A DNA stretch of 64,000 nt from Corynebacterium callunae DSM 20147 (GTDB lineage Bacteria > Actinomycetota > Actinomycetes > Mycobacteriales > Mycobacteriaceae), in contig NC_020506.1 of NCBI RefSeq assembly GCF_000344785.1, positions 2,604,001 through 2,668,000 on the forward strand. The letters run 5' to 3'. The notes below the pieces were generated by a model. The model had not been told where the DNA came from. It did not search any database and saw only the letters and a program-made list of their open reading frames with translations. Positions within the stretch are counted from its first letter, which is position 1, and each line of letters starts with the position of its first letter. Shown piece after piece: positions 26,392-34,677 of the stretch. The position numbers and the translations under genes were made by a program.

Positions 26392-28554
26392 TTACTGAGA
26401 GGCGTATAAAGGCTCGCCACGGGGCTCATCCAGCTTTATATCCACAGGCCAGGATATTTCTGGGAGTCCTTGCTGGTCCTCCGCAGGAGTGGCCTGAAAA
26501 TCTTTCAAAAGATCTGCCGGCTCATCGGAGATTTCCAAAGTTCTACCCTCAGTGAGGGCAAATTTAATATTGTCCACAAAGCGGTGATAAGACATTGGCT
26601 CACGATAAGTCTGGAACAGATGCACCAGTTCCGGATGACGCAAAGCCTGCCGCGCCTGATAGATCTTCTCCCCATCAAGCCAGCCCGGGCTATAAGCCAA
26701 AGGCGTTGCGGATTCTGCGACCTGCCATTCCAAAGCCATCAACTTATCGTGGCCAATACGTCCGCCCTCAATACGTGGCTGGCGAGCAGCCAAAGGAGTG
26801 GCCAAACCAATGAGATCTGTAATGCGCACATTAAGTGGCGCATTCATAGAAGTCATGCCGAGGTTCACGTGGAAGATAGTTGGTGGCAAATTAGCCAAGT
26901 CACCAGCTTCTGTGCCCTCCACCCGCGGCGTAGTAATCCAAGAAAACTCGCTGGGATTATCCATGGTCAAAATGCTGAGCTGTTGGCCAGTAGGCTGCGC
27001 CAAAGTTTGATCCCGCATAACTTCCACATAGTCATTGAGGGAATCAGCGCCCAGGAAGTCCTCCGCATAAAGCGGTGCATCGCCAGGCTCACGGTTGGTG
27101 AAATCAATCCAAAAATCGCGCTCATCCACCACATTTTGGCCAGTGTTTTCCCACGGGTGGCCTTGCACAAAAATCACTGTAGACCACGCCCACGTAGCAA
27201 AAACCATGGCAAGAGCTGCGAAATCCTGCCAGCTGCGGTTGATTACACTGATGGGAATAACAGCCACCGGCAACAAAATAGCGAAAAGTGGCAGCAAGAG
27301 CATACGACCATGCATAAAGTCACCGCCTACCCGGATGACATAAAGGAAATGCACCAGCGCACAGATCACAATGACAGTGATAGACATACCTGGAGTACGC
27401 AAACCCAATCGCCCCTGCGGGAATTGCACCCGAGCATCCACCCGCCACACGGTAAAAGCTGCCGCACCAAGCAACAGCGCCAAGCCCAGCCAGAGATTAT
27501 ATGGGCCAGTGAAATCCTCCACATAAGCCCAGCCTGTCCCCCACACTGCATCTGAGGCAGACTTAGCCACCGCAGTATGTGGCACCATCAGCCCGTAATA
27601 GCCCATGCGAAAAATTTGATAAGCGCCCGGAATTGGCAAAGCAACGGCCAAAATACCCAGCATTACCCGCCAACGCGGGGCGCTAATCAGCAGGAGCAAT
27701 CCAGTTAATCCACCATAAAGGGCAAGTTCAGGGCGGACAAGCCAACTCAAACCAGACCAGAAGGCCAAGAGATAGGTGATGCCACCGGCACGCACAAAGT
27801 TATTGTTGGCTAGGCCTGTGCCCTTAGCTCCAGCGCCCTGGATTCGAGCGCCCTGCTCGCGCGGACCCGAGGTTGCCCACAGCACCAGCAGCAGCCACTG
27901 CACGGAAATCCAAAAAATTGCCAAGCCCCATTCCAAACCGGAGGTGGCAAAATCTCGTGCAGGCGAAAGGCTGAAATAGCCAATTATGCCGGCAGGGAGC
28001 ATGAGCGCAACTTTTTTGCGGTGCAAATGCGCAGTTCCCAGCACACCAATTACGGCAGCTGCAGTGGTGAAAATCAACGCCAACCACAGCGCAATATCTT
28101 CTAGCCGCAAATCGGTGACCAGCGCAACTACATAAATGCAGTACTGCCAAAGGGTAGAAGTATTGGCCTCCACCCTCTCCCCCGCGTTAAAAACTGGACC
28201 GTTTCCAGCCAGCAGGTTTCGCACGGTGCGCAGGACAATGAGGCCGTCATCGCTAATCCATTTGCGGGTCCATCCGGCCCAGAAAGCAAAGATGCCTGCA
28301 GTGATCGCTGCCAAGCAGGTGGTGAGGAAAGTTATTTCAGCACCGGAAAGCTTTGGGGTTTTAAAGGTTTCACGGTGCACACCCACGGCTTGTGGCCGAC
28401 GCAGTGTTGTGGTCGCGGCATTTTGCGCACGGGTATTTTCGCGGTCACTACCAGCAGAGTCAGCTGCTTCACCTTGCGGCGCAGCTGATTGTTGGGGCGC
28501 TGATGCTGAGGAATTCCCGGGCTCAAATTCCGGACGCGGGGTGCTAAACGTCAT
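26392..28554 (-). CDS. aftB: Arabinofuranosyltransferase AftB (terminal beta-1,2)
   Basis: 720 aa from the ATG at 28554. A GTG six codons upstream (28572) is possible, but TAGCAT lies 8 bases before the ATG, favouring a leaderless start there. The N-terminal ~90 residues are polar and disordered. About ten membrane segments follow (for example TTCLAAITAGIFAFWAGW), then a C-terminal extracytoplasmic domain of ~250 residues. The first loop has the acidic GT-C pattern (WISDDGLIVLRTVRN). AftB adds terminal beta-1,2-arabinofuranose from decaprenyl-phosphoryl-arabinose to arabinogalactan, where mycolates are then attached. The position between cmt2 and ubiA matches the conserved cluster order. Confidence 0.93.
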   Translation of the reverse strand: MTFSTPRPEFEPGNSSASAPQQSAAPQGEAADSAGSDRENTRAQNAATTTLRRPQAVGVHRETFKTPKLSGAEITFLTTCLAAITAGIFAFWAGWTRKWISDDGLIVLRTVRNLLAGNGPVFNAGERVEANTSTLWQYCIYVVALVTDLRLEDIALWLALIFTTAAAVIGVLGTAHLHRKKVALMLPAGIIGYFSLSPARDFATSGLEWGLAIFWISVQWLLLVLWATSGPREQGARIQGAGAKGTGLANNNFVRAGGITYLLAFWSGLSWLVRPELALYGGLTGLLLLISAPRWRVMLGILAVALPIPGAYQIFRMGYYGLMVPHTAVAKSASDAVWGTGWAYVEDFTGPYNLWLGLALLLGAAAFTVWRVDARVQFPQGRLGLRTPGMSITVIVICALVHFLYVIRVGGDFMHGRMLLLPLFAILLPVAVIPISVINRSWQDFAALAMVFATWAWSTVIFVQGHPWENTGQNVVDERDFWIDFTNREPGDAPLYAEDFLGADSLNDYVEVMRDQTLAQPTGQQLSILTMDNPSEFSWITTPRVEGTEAGDLANLPPTIFHVNLGMTSMNAPLNVRITDLIGLATPLAARQPRIEGGRIGHDKLMALEWQVAESATPLAYSPGWLDGEKIYQARQALRHPELVHLFQTYREPMSYHRFVDNIKFALTEGRTLEISDEPADLLKDFQATPAEDQQGLPEISWPVDIKLDEPRGEPLYASQ

Positions 28555-28657
28555 GAGGGCAAATGCTAGCACCGTGGGTAGCTGAATACCTCAATGGACA
28601 TGCTGGTCAGCGCATATACATTGTAGATTATTTATTCTTGGAGTATTAGCTGCAATA

Positions 28658-28695
28658 AAAATGGACGCTGCCAGTTTCCCAGCAGCGTCCATTTT
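28658..28695 (-). terminator. Terminator of the galactan/ubiA operon
   Basis: A 14-base perfect stem (AAAATGGACGCTGC / GCAGCGTCCATTTT) and a 10-base loop with U-rich end on both strands, 14 bases after the ubiA stop. Confidence 0.87.
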
Positions 28696-28709
28696 AAAAG
28701 TTCGTAAAA

Positions 28710-29711
28710 CTAGATCATTGGCATGACATAAACAGCCATGACAATGCAGAAGATCCAGCCGAGTGCCAGAACCTGCAGCACCTTATCACCGAGTGCTACT
28801 TCATCTGGAGCTCCACCGTCACCGGTATCCACACCAGCTGCATAACGCAAGATGGCGATGGTGAAAGGAACCATAGAGATTTGGTACCACGGACCTGCAT
28901 CATGGGATTGCTGGGAAAGGTCGAAGCCCCAGAGTGCATAGGACATAACCACAGCGGTTGCTGCCAGAGTCCACACAAAGCGCAGGTAGGTTGGGGTGTA
29001 GCTTTCCAAAGACTTGCGGATCTTGGCACCGGTACGCTCGTGCAGCAGAATTTCTGCATAACGCTTACCGGAGGCCATAAAGAGGGAGCCAAAGGCTGCC
29101 ACCAGCAAGAACCACTGGGAAAGATCAATTCCTGCAGCTACGCCGCCGGCCATGGCGCGCAGCATAAAGCCTGAGGACACCAGTGCAATATCAATCACTG
29201 GCTGGTGCTTCCAGCCAAAGCAATAACCCAGCTGCAGCACGATGTAGACACCGATAACAGAGGCCAGAGCTACGCCGTCGGTGGCCAAGAAGGATAAGCC
29301 AACTGCCAGCACGATGAGGATAATGGCCATGGCATAGGCCATACCTACTGGCAGCATGCCTGCAGCGATGGGGCGGAAACGCTTGGTTGGGTGCGCGCGG
29401 TCAGCTTCAACATCGCGGGCATCGTTAACCAGGTAAATAGCGGAGGCGCCAAAGCAGAAAACGATGAAAGCTAGAGCAACGTCGAGCAAAGTGCGCTGGT
29501 TGAAGATTGCTTCAGCACCGGCTGCCAAAGGTGCGGCCAAAACCAGGACGTTTTTGACCCACTGCTTGGGGCGCAGTGCCTTGATCATGGCATCAGCCAG
29601 GTTTTTAGGTGGCTGCTTCTTTTTGCCATCAAGCTCAAGTGCTGAGGTATGCGGCTCAGAGGTCAGGAAATCCTCGTGCTCGTGCTGGTTCTCAGCTACG
29701 TTATCGCTCAC
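28710..29711 (-). CDS. ubiA: Decaprenyl-phosphate phosphoribosyltransferase (UbiA family)
   Basis: 333 aa. It transfers phosphoribose from PRPP to decaprenyl phosphate, the first membrane step in making the arabinose donor. Signature NDARDVEADRAHPTKRFRPI (NDxxD, about residues 111-130) binds Mg-pyrophosphate, and eight to nine hydrophobic segments follow. A polar N-terminal tail of ~45 residues precedes the membrane domain. The ATG overlaps the stop of the PAP2 gene by 4 bases, so the two successive enzymes of the pathway are translationally coupled. All membrane signature residues are intact. Confidence 0.94.
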   Translation of the reverse strand: MSDNVAENQHEHEDFLTSEPHTSALELDGKKKQPPKNLADAMIKALRPKQWVKNVLVLAAPLAAGAEAIFNQRTLLDVALAFIVFCFGASAIYLVNDARDVEADRAHPTKRFRPIAAGMLPVGMAYAMAIILIVLAVGLSFLATDGVALASVIGVYIVLQLGYCFGWKHQPVIDIALVSSGFMLRAMAGGVAAGIDLSQWFLLVAAFGSLFMASGKRYAEILLHERTGAKIRKSLESYTPTYLRFVWTLAATAVVMSYALWGFDLSQQSHDAGPWYQISMVPFTIAILRYAAGVDTGDGGAPDEVALGDKVLQVLALGWIFCIVMAVYVMPMI

Positions 29712-30214
29712 TTCTTGGACCTTTCAATCTTGTGGACGGTCTCTGCGGTTGCTGCACCCAGCAGTGCTCCGGCAAGCACGTCTGTTGGGTAATGGACTCC
29801 GAGAACCATACGCGAAAGTGCCATCACGGGGATACCCAGCAGGGGCAGCGGAGACTTGGTGATACGAGCCAGGTAGACCATGGTGGCGGTTGTTGAGGTC
29901 GCATGGGAGGAAGGGAAGCTCAGCTTGGAGGGAGTTCCCACACCAATTTTGATGGCAGCATCATGAGGTCGCGGACGGCGCACCACACGCTTGATAATCA
30001 CCGAAGCAGCGTGGCTGGCCAAAGCCGCAACAAAAAGCCCAGCCCAAGAGTTGCGGCGTTTTTTATCCACCACAGCACCAGTTGCGCCAATGGCCATCCA
30101 GCCTGCAGCGTGTTCGCCCACCAAGCTTAGAGTGCGAGCGGTGGGAATAACTCCAGGTAAATCCACCAAAGCATCCTGGATTTGCACCAGAATCTGGACT
30201 TCCTTATTGCTCAT
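29708..30214 (-). CDS. PAP2-family phosphatase, decaprenylphosphoryl-5-phosphoribose phosphatase candidate
   Basis: 168 aa from the ATG at 30214, chosen because GGGGAAAGG sits 6-14 bases upstream; a GTG at 30238 in the same frame lacks such a site. The three PAP2 motifs are visible: KRVVRRPRP, SFPSSHATSTTA and SRMVLGVHYPTDVLAGALLG. It should remove the 5-phosphate from decaprenylphosphoryl-phosphoribose made by UbiA, giving DPR for epimerisation to the arabinose donor. It overlaps glfT2 by 11 bases and ubiA by 4, so it is a tight operon. Confidence 0.9.
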   Translation of the reverse strand: MSNKEVQILVQIQDALVDLPGVIPTARTLSLVGEHAAGWMAIGATGAVVDKKRRNSWAGLFVAALASHAASVIIKRVVRRPRPHDAAIKIGVGTPSKLSFPSSHATSTTATMVYLARITKSPLPLLGIPVMALSRMVLGVHYPTDVLAGALLGAATAETVHKIERSKK

Positions 30215-32174
30215 CAAAAACCTTTCCCCATGCCTCACGGCTCACGAGTTCTGCATGTGCTGCGCGGTATCGGGTGCGTAGTTCGTCGAAACGCTCTGCT
30301 ACCTGCTTCTGCAGGTCGCGAGCCTCCTTGCCCAGCTCCTTGGCCTTGTCGCGGTCGCGCTTGCGGTAGACCACACCGCGGCCATCGGCCGTGGTGACAG
30401 TAGCGCCGTCAACGCGGGAAAGGCTAAACCAGCGTGCCTCGATTGGTGCGAAGTTCGCCTGTGGCACCTCGTGGTGAGCTGGATCTTCCTTGGACAGGGA
30501 GTGCTTGAGACCCTTAGCCAGCCACATTGCCTTCTTGATTGGTGCGAGACGTCCGCCAATGTCCTTGGTGGGCACACCAGGTGCACCGGTGGCATTAGGC
30601 AGTTCGGTAGCGCTTGGCAAGACCACAGCATCTGGGTAGGTCTTGCGGATCGCAGCGATGCGAGGCAAGGAGGTTTCCAGAATGTCAAAGAGCTTTTCTG
30701 GTCCGGCCAGGAAGTCCTTCATGGCTTCATTTTGAATAGCCACGGTGGAGTATTCCAGGCAGAGCAAGTGCTTAAAAGTAGCCTTTTGCATGGACTTTAC
30801 AATTCCAGCAACGTCACCGTCGTGGTGAATAGCTGCAACTACCAGGCGGTTACGCAGGTGAAAATAGGCTTGCCAGTCAATGGCGTCATCCTTATCGGAC
30901 CAAGCCATATGCCAGATGGCAATGCCAGGCCAGGTGGCGGTGGGGAATCCTGCTGCCTTGGCACGTAGACCGTATTCGGCGTCATCCCACTTAATAAACA
31001 GTGGCAATGGCTGGCCGATCTTTTCTGCAACCACGCGTGGGATCATGCACATCCACCAACCGTTGAAATCTACATCAATGCGGCGGTGGAGATCGCGGGA
31101 GTTGGGAGCATCTGGCTTGTCGCCAAATTGTCCGCGGTCGTGCAGTGGGTGCTTGGAGAAGTCATGGTCATAGTGCACATGAGGCGCAGAGGTCCACATG
31201 AAGTCATGGTGTCCCACAACCTCGCCCATGGAGTGCAGGTGGCTGCGCTCCTGGAGGTTGAGCATTTGTCCGCCAACCAAAATTGGGGACTTTGCATAAC
31301 GAGCTACCTGCAACGCACGCAGCACGGAGTCCGGCTCGATGGCAATGTCATCATCCATGTACAGGATGTAAGGGCTTTGTGCTGCACCAGCTGCGCCCTT
31401 GCCGTCAACGCCGCCCAAGGCCTCAAACATGATGCGAGAATAACCGCCGGAGCCGCCGAGGTTGCCCTGGCGGAATTCATAAAAGCGCTCGCCAAAGTGC
31501 TCTACTGCAGCCTGGTAACCAGGCTCATCAGCGGGGTGCTTATTTCCCTGATCAGGCATGATCAAGGTGTCAATAACAGCGTCCACAGCCGGGTCAGAGG
31601 CAAGGGCCTCCAGTGCTGCCACGGCATCTGCCGGACGGTTGAAGGTTGGAATGCCGATGGTTGCGCGAGCTTCAAAAGGTCCAACTTCAGTGCCATCAGG
31701 CATGATTTGAGCCTTTGGCGCACATGGTGCAAACCAGCCAGCTTCTTCAATGGTGGCGTCGGTTTCGGCGGTGAGGTCGAACCAGATCCAGCCACCGTCT
31801 TCAAAAGGCGCTAGTGACACTTCAAATTCAATGACATCATCTTTAACAACGGAACCGGTGATTCCGATGCGTGCGCCATCAATTTTGGAGCGATAAAGGT
31901 CCACACGGGCTTCGCCGGAAACCTTCAGCTTGAGTACTACAGAATCGAGTTGGGACCAGCGGCGCCAGTAGCTTGCGGGGAAGGCATTGAAGTAAGTCTG
32001 GAAAGACACCTCTGCACCCGCGGGGATAGCAACGCTGAAACGGTCATCCCATACCAAGCGTTCCTTATTATTTTCAGCTTCAAGCAGGTATAGGGACCTG
32101 ACATCCGCCGGCTCGCCGCGCCTCGGCAGGAGCACGCGCTGTAGCTGCTCAACCGCCAGGTTTGTTGCGCTCAT
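30204..32174 (-). CDS. glfT2: Galactofuranosyltransferase GlfT2
   Basis: 656 aa. Start ATG at 32174 with GGTGAAG upstream; the frame opens 15 codons earlier but lacks a site. N-terminal beta-barrel domain (1-165), GT-A domain with ATIGIPTFNR (about 171-180), the UDP-binding FRQGNLGGSGGYSR loop, the metal-binding DDD at 274-276 (YMDDDIAIEPDS) and the catalytic-base region WDDAEYGLR. A C-terminal helical domain mediates assembly in the mycobacterial homologue. It polymerises galactan with alternating beta-1,5 and beta-1,6 linkages from UDP-galactofuranose. First gene of the operon with the two DPR-synthesis genes. Confidence 0.95.
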   Translation of the reverse strand: MSATNLAVEQLQRVLLPRRGEPADVRSLYLLEAENNKERLVWDDRFSVAIPAGAEVSFQTYFNAFPASYWRRWSQLDSVVLKLKVSGEARVDLYRSKIDGARIGITGSVVKDDVIEFEVSLAPFEDGGWIWFDLTAETDATIEEAGWFAPCAPKAQIMPDGTEVGPFEARATIGIPTFNRPADAVAALEALASDPAVDAVIDTLIMPDQGNKHPADEPGYQAAVEHFGERFYEFRQGNLGGSGGYSRIMFEALGGVDGKGAAGAAQSPYILYMDDDIAIEPDSVLRALQVARYAKSPILVGGQMLNLQERSHLHSMGEVVGHHDFMWTSAPHVHYDHDFSKHPLHDRGQFGDKPDAPNSRDLHRRIDVDFNGWWMCMIPRVVAEKIGQPLPLFIKWDDAEYGLRAKAAGFPTATWPGIAIWHMAWSDKDDAIDWQAYFHLRNRLVVAAIHHDGDVAGIVKSMQKATFKHLLCLEYSTVAIQNEAMKDFLAGPEKLFDILETSLPRIAAIRKTYPDAVVLPSATELPNATGAPGVPTKDIGGRLAPIKKAMWLAKGLKHSLSKEDPAHHEVPQANFAPIEARWFSLSRVDGATVTTADGRGVVYRKRDRDKAKELGKEARDLQKQVAERFDELRTRYRAAHAELVSREAWGKVFDEQ

Positions 32175-32506
32175 TGACGTATCTTCACCCTTCATTGAAC
32201 TCACAATTATTCGTCTCAAGCGTAGTATCAGGCAGCCTCATTCACAGAACTTACGCGCCGTAAAGCCCTGATAAAGATCTGTTAATGCACCACCCCCATT
32301 CACATAATCCCTGCTCCTGCCCTTAGGGGCAGGCCATGCAGGGCAATTTTAGAGACCTCGGATTAAGCGCCCAGCGATAGCGAAATCCATCACCCCAACG
32401 TTAAAAAGACGCTTTTCGACGCAACCCCCTACGCCAAATGTGGAGATATGGTCACAATATCTTCATCTGCTTATTTTGCCTCAGGGCTCGACTTAGACTA
32501 AGCCTT
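32175..32506. other. 332-base divergent promoter region glfT2 / DUF5129-type gene
   Basis: Contains the glfT2 promoter, a nested hairpin at 32309-32343 (outer CCCTGC/GCAGGG, inner CCTGCCC/GGGCAGG) followed by AATTTT on the plus strand, one copy of the GCTTNTCGACG word at 32411, and the -10 box of the next gene at 32494. No open reading frame of note. Confidence 0.45.
32494..32499 (+). promoter_or_regulatory. -10 box for a leaderless transcript
   Basis: TAGACT followed by exactly 7 bases and the ATG at 32507, with no Shine-Dalgarno sequence. This decides the start against the longer frame beginning at 32438. Confidence 0.5.
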
Positions 32507-33904
32507 ATGGCACTTCAATCACTGACCAAGACCACCTGTGGACTAGCAGCCGGCGCATTGATAGTGATGGCCGCTCCCCTTGCTGCACCCGCATTTGCCC
32601 AAGACACGATGACAGATCCAGGAGTTATCGAGGTAAGCGTCCTTGATAACGCAGATAAACTAGCAGCCTCTGATGAGGACTTCTTAAGCTCCGATACTCA
32701 GAAAATTGACTTCCCTGCCGAAGTTAAATCCGTGCACTACATCACCTTCGCCGACGGCAGCGAGAACACTAATGATGATGTGGAAAACTTCCTACGCGCG
32801 CAACAGCCCGCACTAATCCAGGAAGACTCTTTTGCACCTGGGGTTGTCATTATTGCCGTGGGTTTTAATCCCAACACCATGGGTGCGTATGCCGGAAATG
32901 ATGTTGCAGCAGCTACCGGCATTGCTGAACAAGATCGCATTGATGGAATTACAGACGTTATGCGTCCACTACTCCAAGATGGCAAAACTTCATTGGCCAT
33001 GTTGGAGGGGGCTAAATCAGTAGCTGATACCTCGGTGGTAGCTGAAGATAACAGCCTCGGCGCAGGTTGGATCGCAGGCATTGTCGGTGGCATCGCTGCG
33101 TTGACGGCTGCCATTGTGGCCTGGGCTTGGGGCCATGAAAGAAAGAAAAAGGCCCGTACCGCGCGCGAGAACTTCGATTATGCACAGCGCCATTATGGTG
33201 AGGTTGCCCAGCAGCTTGATGGCATTAATGTGCGTGCCCATTCCCTGACCTCACCATTGGCTAATGATGAACTACGCCGCCAGTGGGATGATGTGCATGG
33301 CAGGTTCCTCGAGGTCAACGATATTTTTGGGAGTTTGGAAGGTCTTAAGGCCAGCTCTCCTGATAAGGATTTTGTCAAAGCTTCAGACGATATCTCCAAG
33401 GCACATACTGCAATTAGCCAGGTGGAAAAAGCTCAGGAAAATATCGACACCCTCTACAACATGGAGCATGGGGATGAAGGAGTGCGCCGCCGTGAGCTCA
33501 CTCGTTTACGTGAAGATATGCAAGAGGCACGACAAGATATTAACGATAAAAATTCCCTGGTGGATGACACCTTGCGCACGCTCATTTCACGCACTGAAGG
33601 CCTTTCTCCTGCATCACCAGCTTTTATGGATGACTACGCCCGCTTGATTCGCGATTATGCGGTGGCGCTTCGCGGCGTCGAAAAGCAACTTGGTGAAACC
33701 AAGCAAACCACTGACCGCACTGCCCCTGCCATCTACGATGACAACTGGCGGGTTGGCACGGGATACAACGCCTTTGTGCCTTATTACATGATCAGCACCT
33801 GGCATGCAGCCGATGTTAGCGCTGCTTCTAGTGCTTCCTCAGGCAGCGCAAATACCTCATTTAGCAGTGGTTTCTCTGGCGCTGGCGGTGGCTCCAGTTG
33901 GTAA
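32507..33904 (+). CDS. Secreted/membrane protein, DUF5129/TPM-like
   Basis: 465 aa. Signal peptide (LTKTTCGLAAGALIVMAAPLAAPAFA, cleaved near residue 31), an extracytoplasmic domain of ~150 residues resembling TPM-type domains (NADKLAASDEDFLSS ... GVVIIAVGFNPNTMGAYAGNDVA), one membrane helix (about residues 187-210, AGWIAGIVGGIAALTAAIVAWAWG) followed by basic RKKKAR, then a cytoplasmic helical, probably coiled-coil domain rich in Glu/Arg, and a Gly/Ser tail ending GAGGGSSW as in TPM-family proteins. Role unknown; it keeps company with galactan genes. The last 48 bases overlap the convergent phosphatase gene. Confidence 0.82.
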   Translation: MALQSLTKTTCGLAAGALIVMAAPLAAPAFAQDTMTDPGVIEVSVLDNADKLAASDEDFLSSDTQKIDFPAEVKSVHYITFADGSENTNDDVENFLRAQQPALIQEDSFAPGVVIIAVGFNPNTMGAYAGNDVAAATGIAEQDRIDGITDVMRPLLQDGKTSLAMLEGAKSVADTSVVAEDNSLGAGWIAGIVGGIAALTAAIVAWAWGHERKKKARTARENFDYAQRHYGEVAQQLDGINVRAHSLTSPLANDELRRQWDDVHGRFLEVNDIFGSLEGLKASSPDKDFVKASDDISKAHTAISQVEKAQENIDTLYNMEHGDEGVRRRELTRLREDMQEARQDINDKNSLVDDTLRTLISRTEGLSPASPAFMDDYARLIRDYAVALRGVEKQLGETKQTTDRTAPAIYDDNWRVGTGYNAFVPYYMISTWHAADVSAASSASSGSANTSFSSGFSGAGGGSSW

Positions 33905-34375
33905 TTTTGCCAGTCTAAAAATGCCATAAATTCCCAGTACAACCATGCAGCCCAGCGCCCAGCCTGCCAGCAGGTCGCTGGGCCAATGTACGCCCACATA
34001 CAGCCGTGCCAGGCCGATGAGCAGGGCTATTAACCACACAATCATCAGCCACCAACGACGAAATATGAGGGTGAGCACCGTGGCCAGAGCAGCAGCGCCC
34101 ACCGCATGACCTGAAGGCAGCGAAAAATTGGTCTCAGTAACCAAATGTGGCGCCAACTGGGGTCGCGGACGCTCCAATATGGCTTTAAGCAGCGTGCTGG
34201 ATAAATTAGCAAAGAGCACGGCCGCTGCCGGGAAGGCACTACGCTTACTGATACTTAGGACCCCGGCCAATAAAAACATCACAGTTGGGCCGGTGACCTG
34301 TGTAAAGATGACAATAATGGGGTCTAATGCGGGGTTTCTTAAAGAGTTAAAAAATTCCATAATCTGCCGATCCAC
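33857..34375 (-). CDS. PAP2-superfamily membrane phosphatase
   Basis: 172 aa from a GTG at 34375, placed 7 bases after AAGGAG; the neighbouring GTG at 34378 is equally in frame, and a longer frame opening at TTG 34417 lacks a site. Motifs: LKAILERPRPQLAP (K-x6-RP), SLPSGHAVGAAA (PSGH) and GLARLYVGVHWPSDLLAGW (R-x5-H-x3-D). Five or six hydrophobic segments. Likely substrate is a polyprenyl or lipid (pyro)phosphate, for recycling of the carrier used in cell-wall synthesis. Its C-terminal end lies antisense to the last 48 bases of the DUF5129-type gene. Confidence 0.87.
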   Translation of the reverse strand: MDRQIMEFFNSLRNPALDPIIVIFTQVTGPTVMFLLAGVLSISKRSAFPAAAVLFANLSSTLLKAILERPRPQLAPHLVTETNFSLPSGHAVGAAALATVLTLIFRRWWLMIVWLIALLIGLARLYVGVHWPSDLLAGWALGCMVVLGIYGIFRLAKLPTGATASARETTAK

Positions 34376-34677
34376 CACATCGCTCCTTATTTGCTGACTT
34401 AGGTGGAGTTTAGGCAAGGTTCGGCCGACGACACCCCACCCGGCGCGGGGGCGTCAGCGCTTGCCAGCGCGGGGGTGCACATTCTTCTGATATTTCACTT
34501 TGCTATTTCTTGCTAAAAGTCGAGCTAAAGGCCAATTTTTGGAGATTTTTAAGAAAATATCAAAGCTAAACAAACGGGGGGATTTTTATGTCCTGCGCCA
34601 CACTCAATCTAAAAGGGTGATGTAAACCACTATGTAGATGTATTGATCTTGTCTTCGAAAATTTTAAGGAGCTTTAA

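Noticed and set aside
26470..27555. 361-aa plus-strand ORF
   Set aside because: Antisense to aftB; its composition (many His, Arg, Gln) is that of a reverse-complement shadow.
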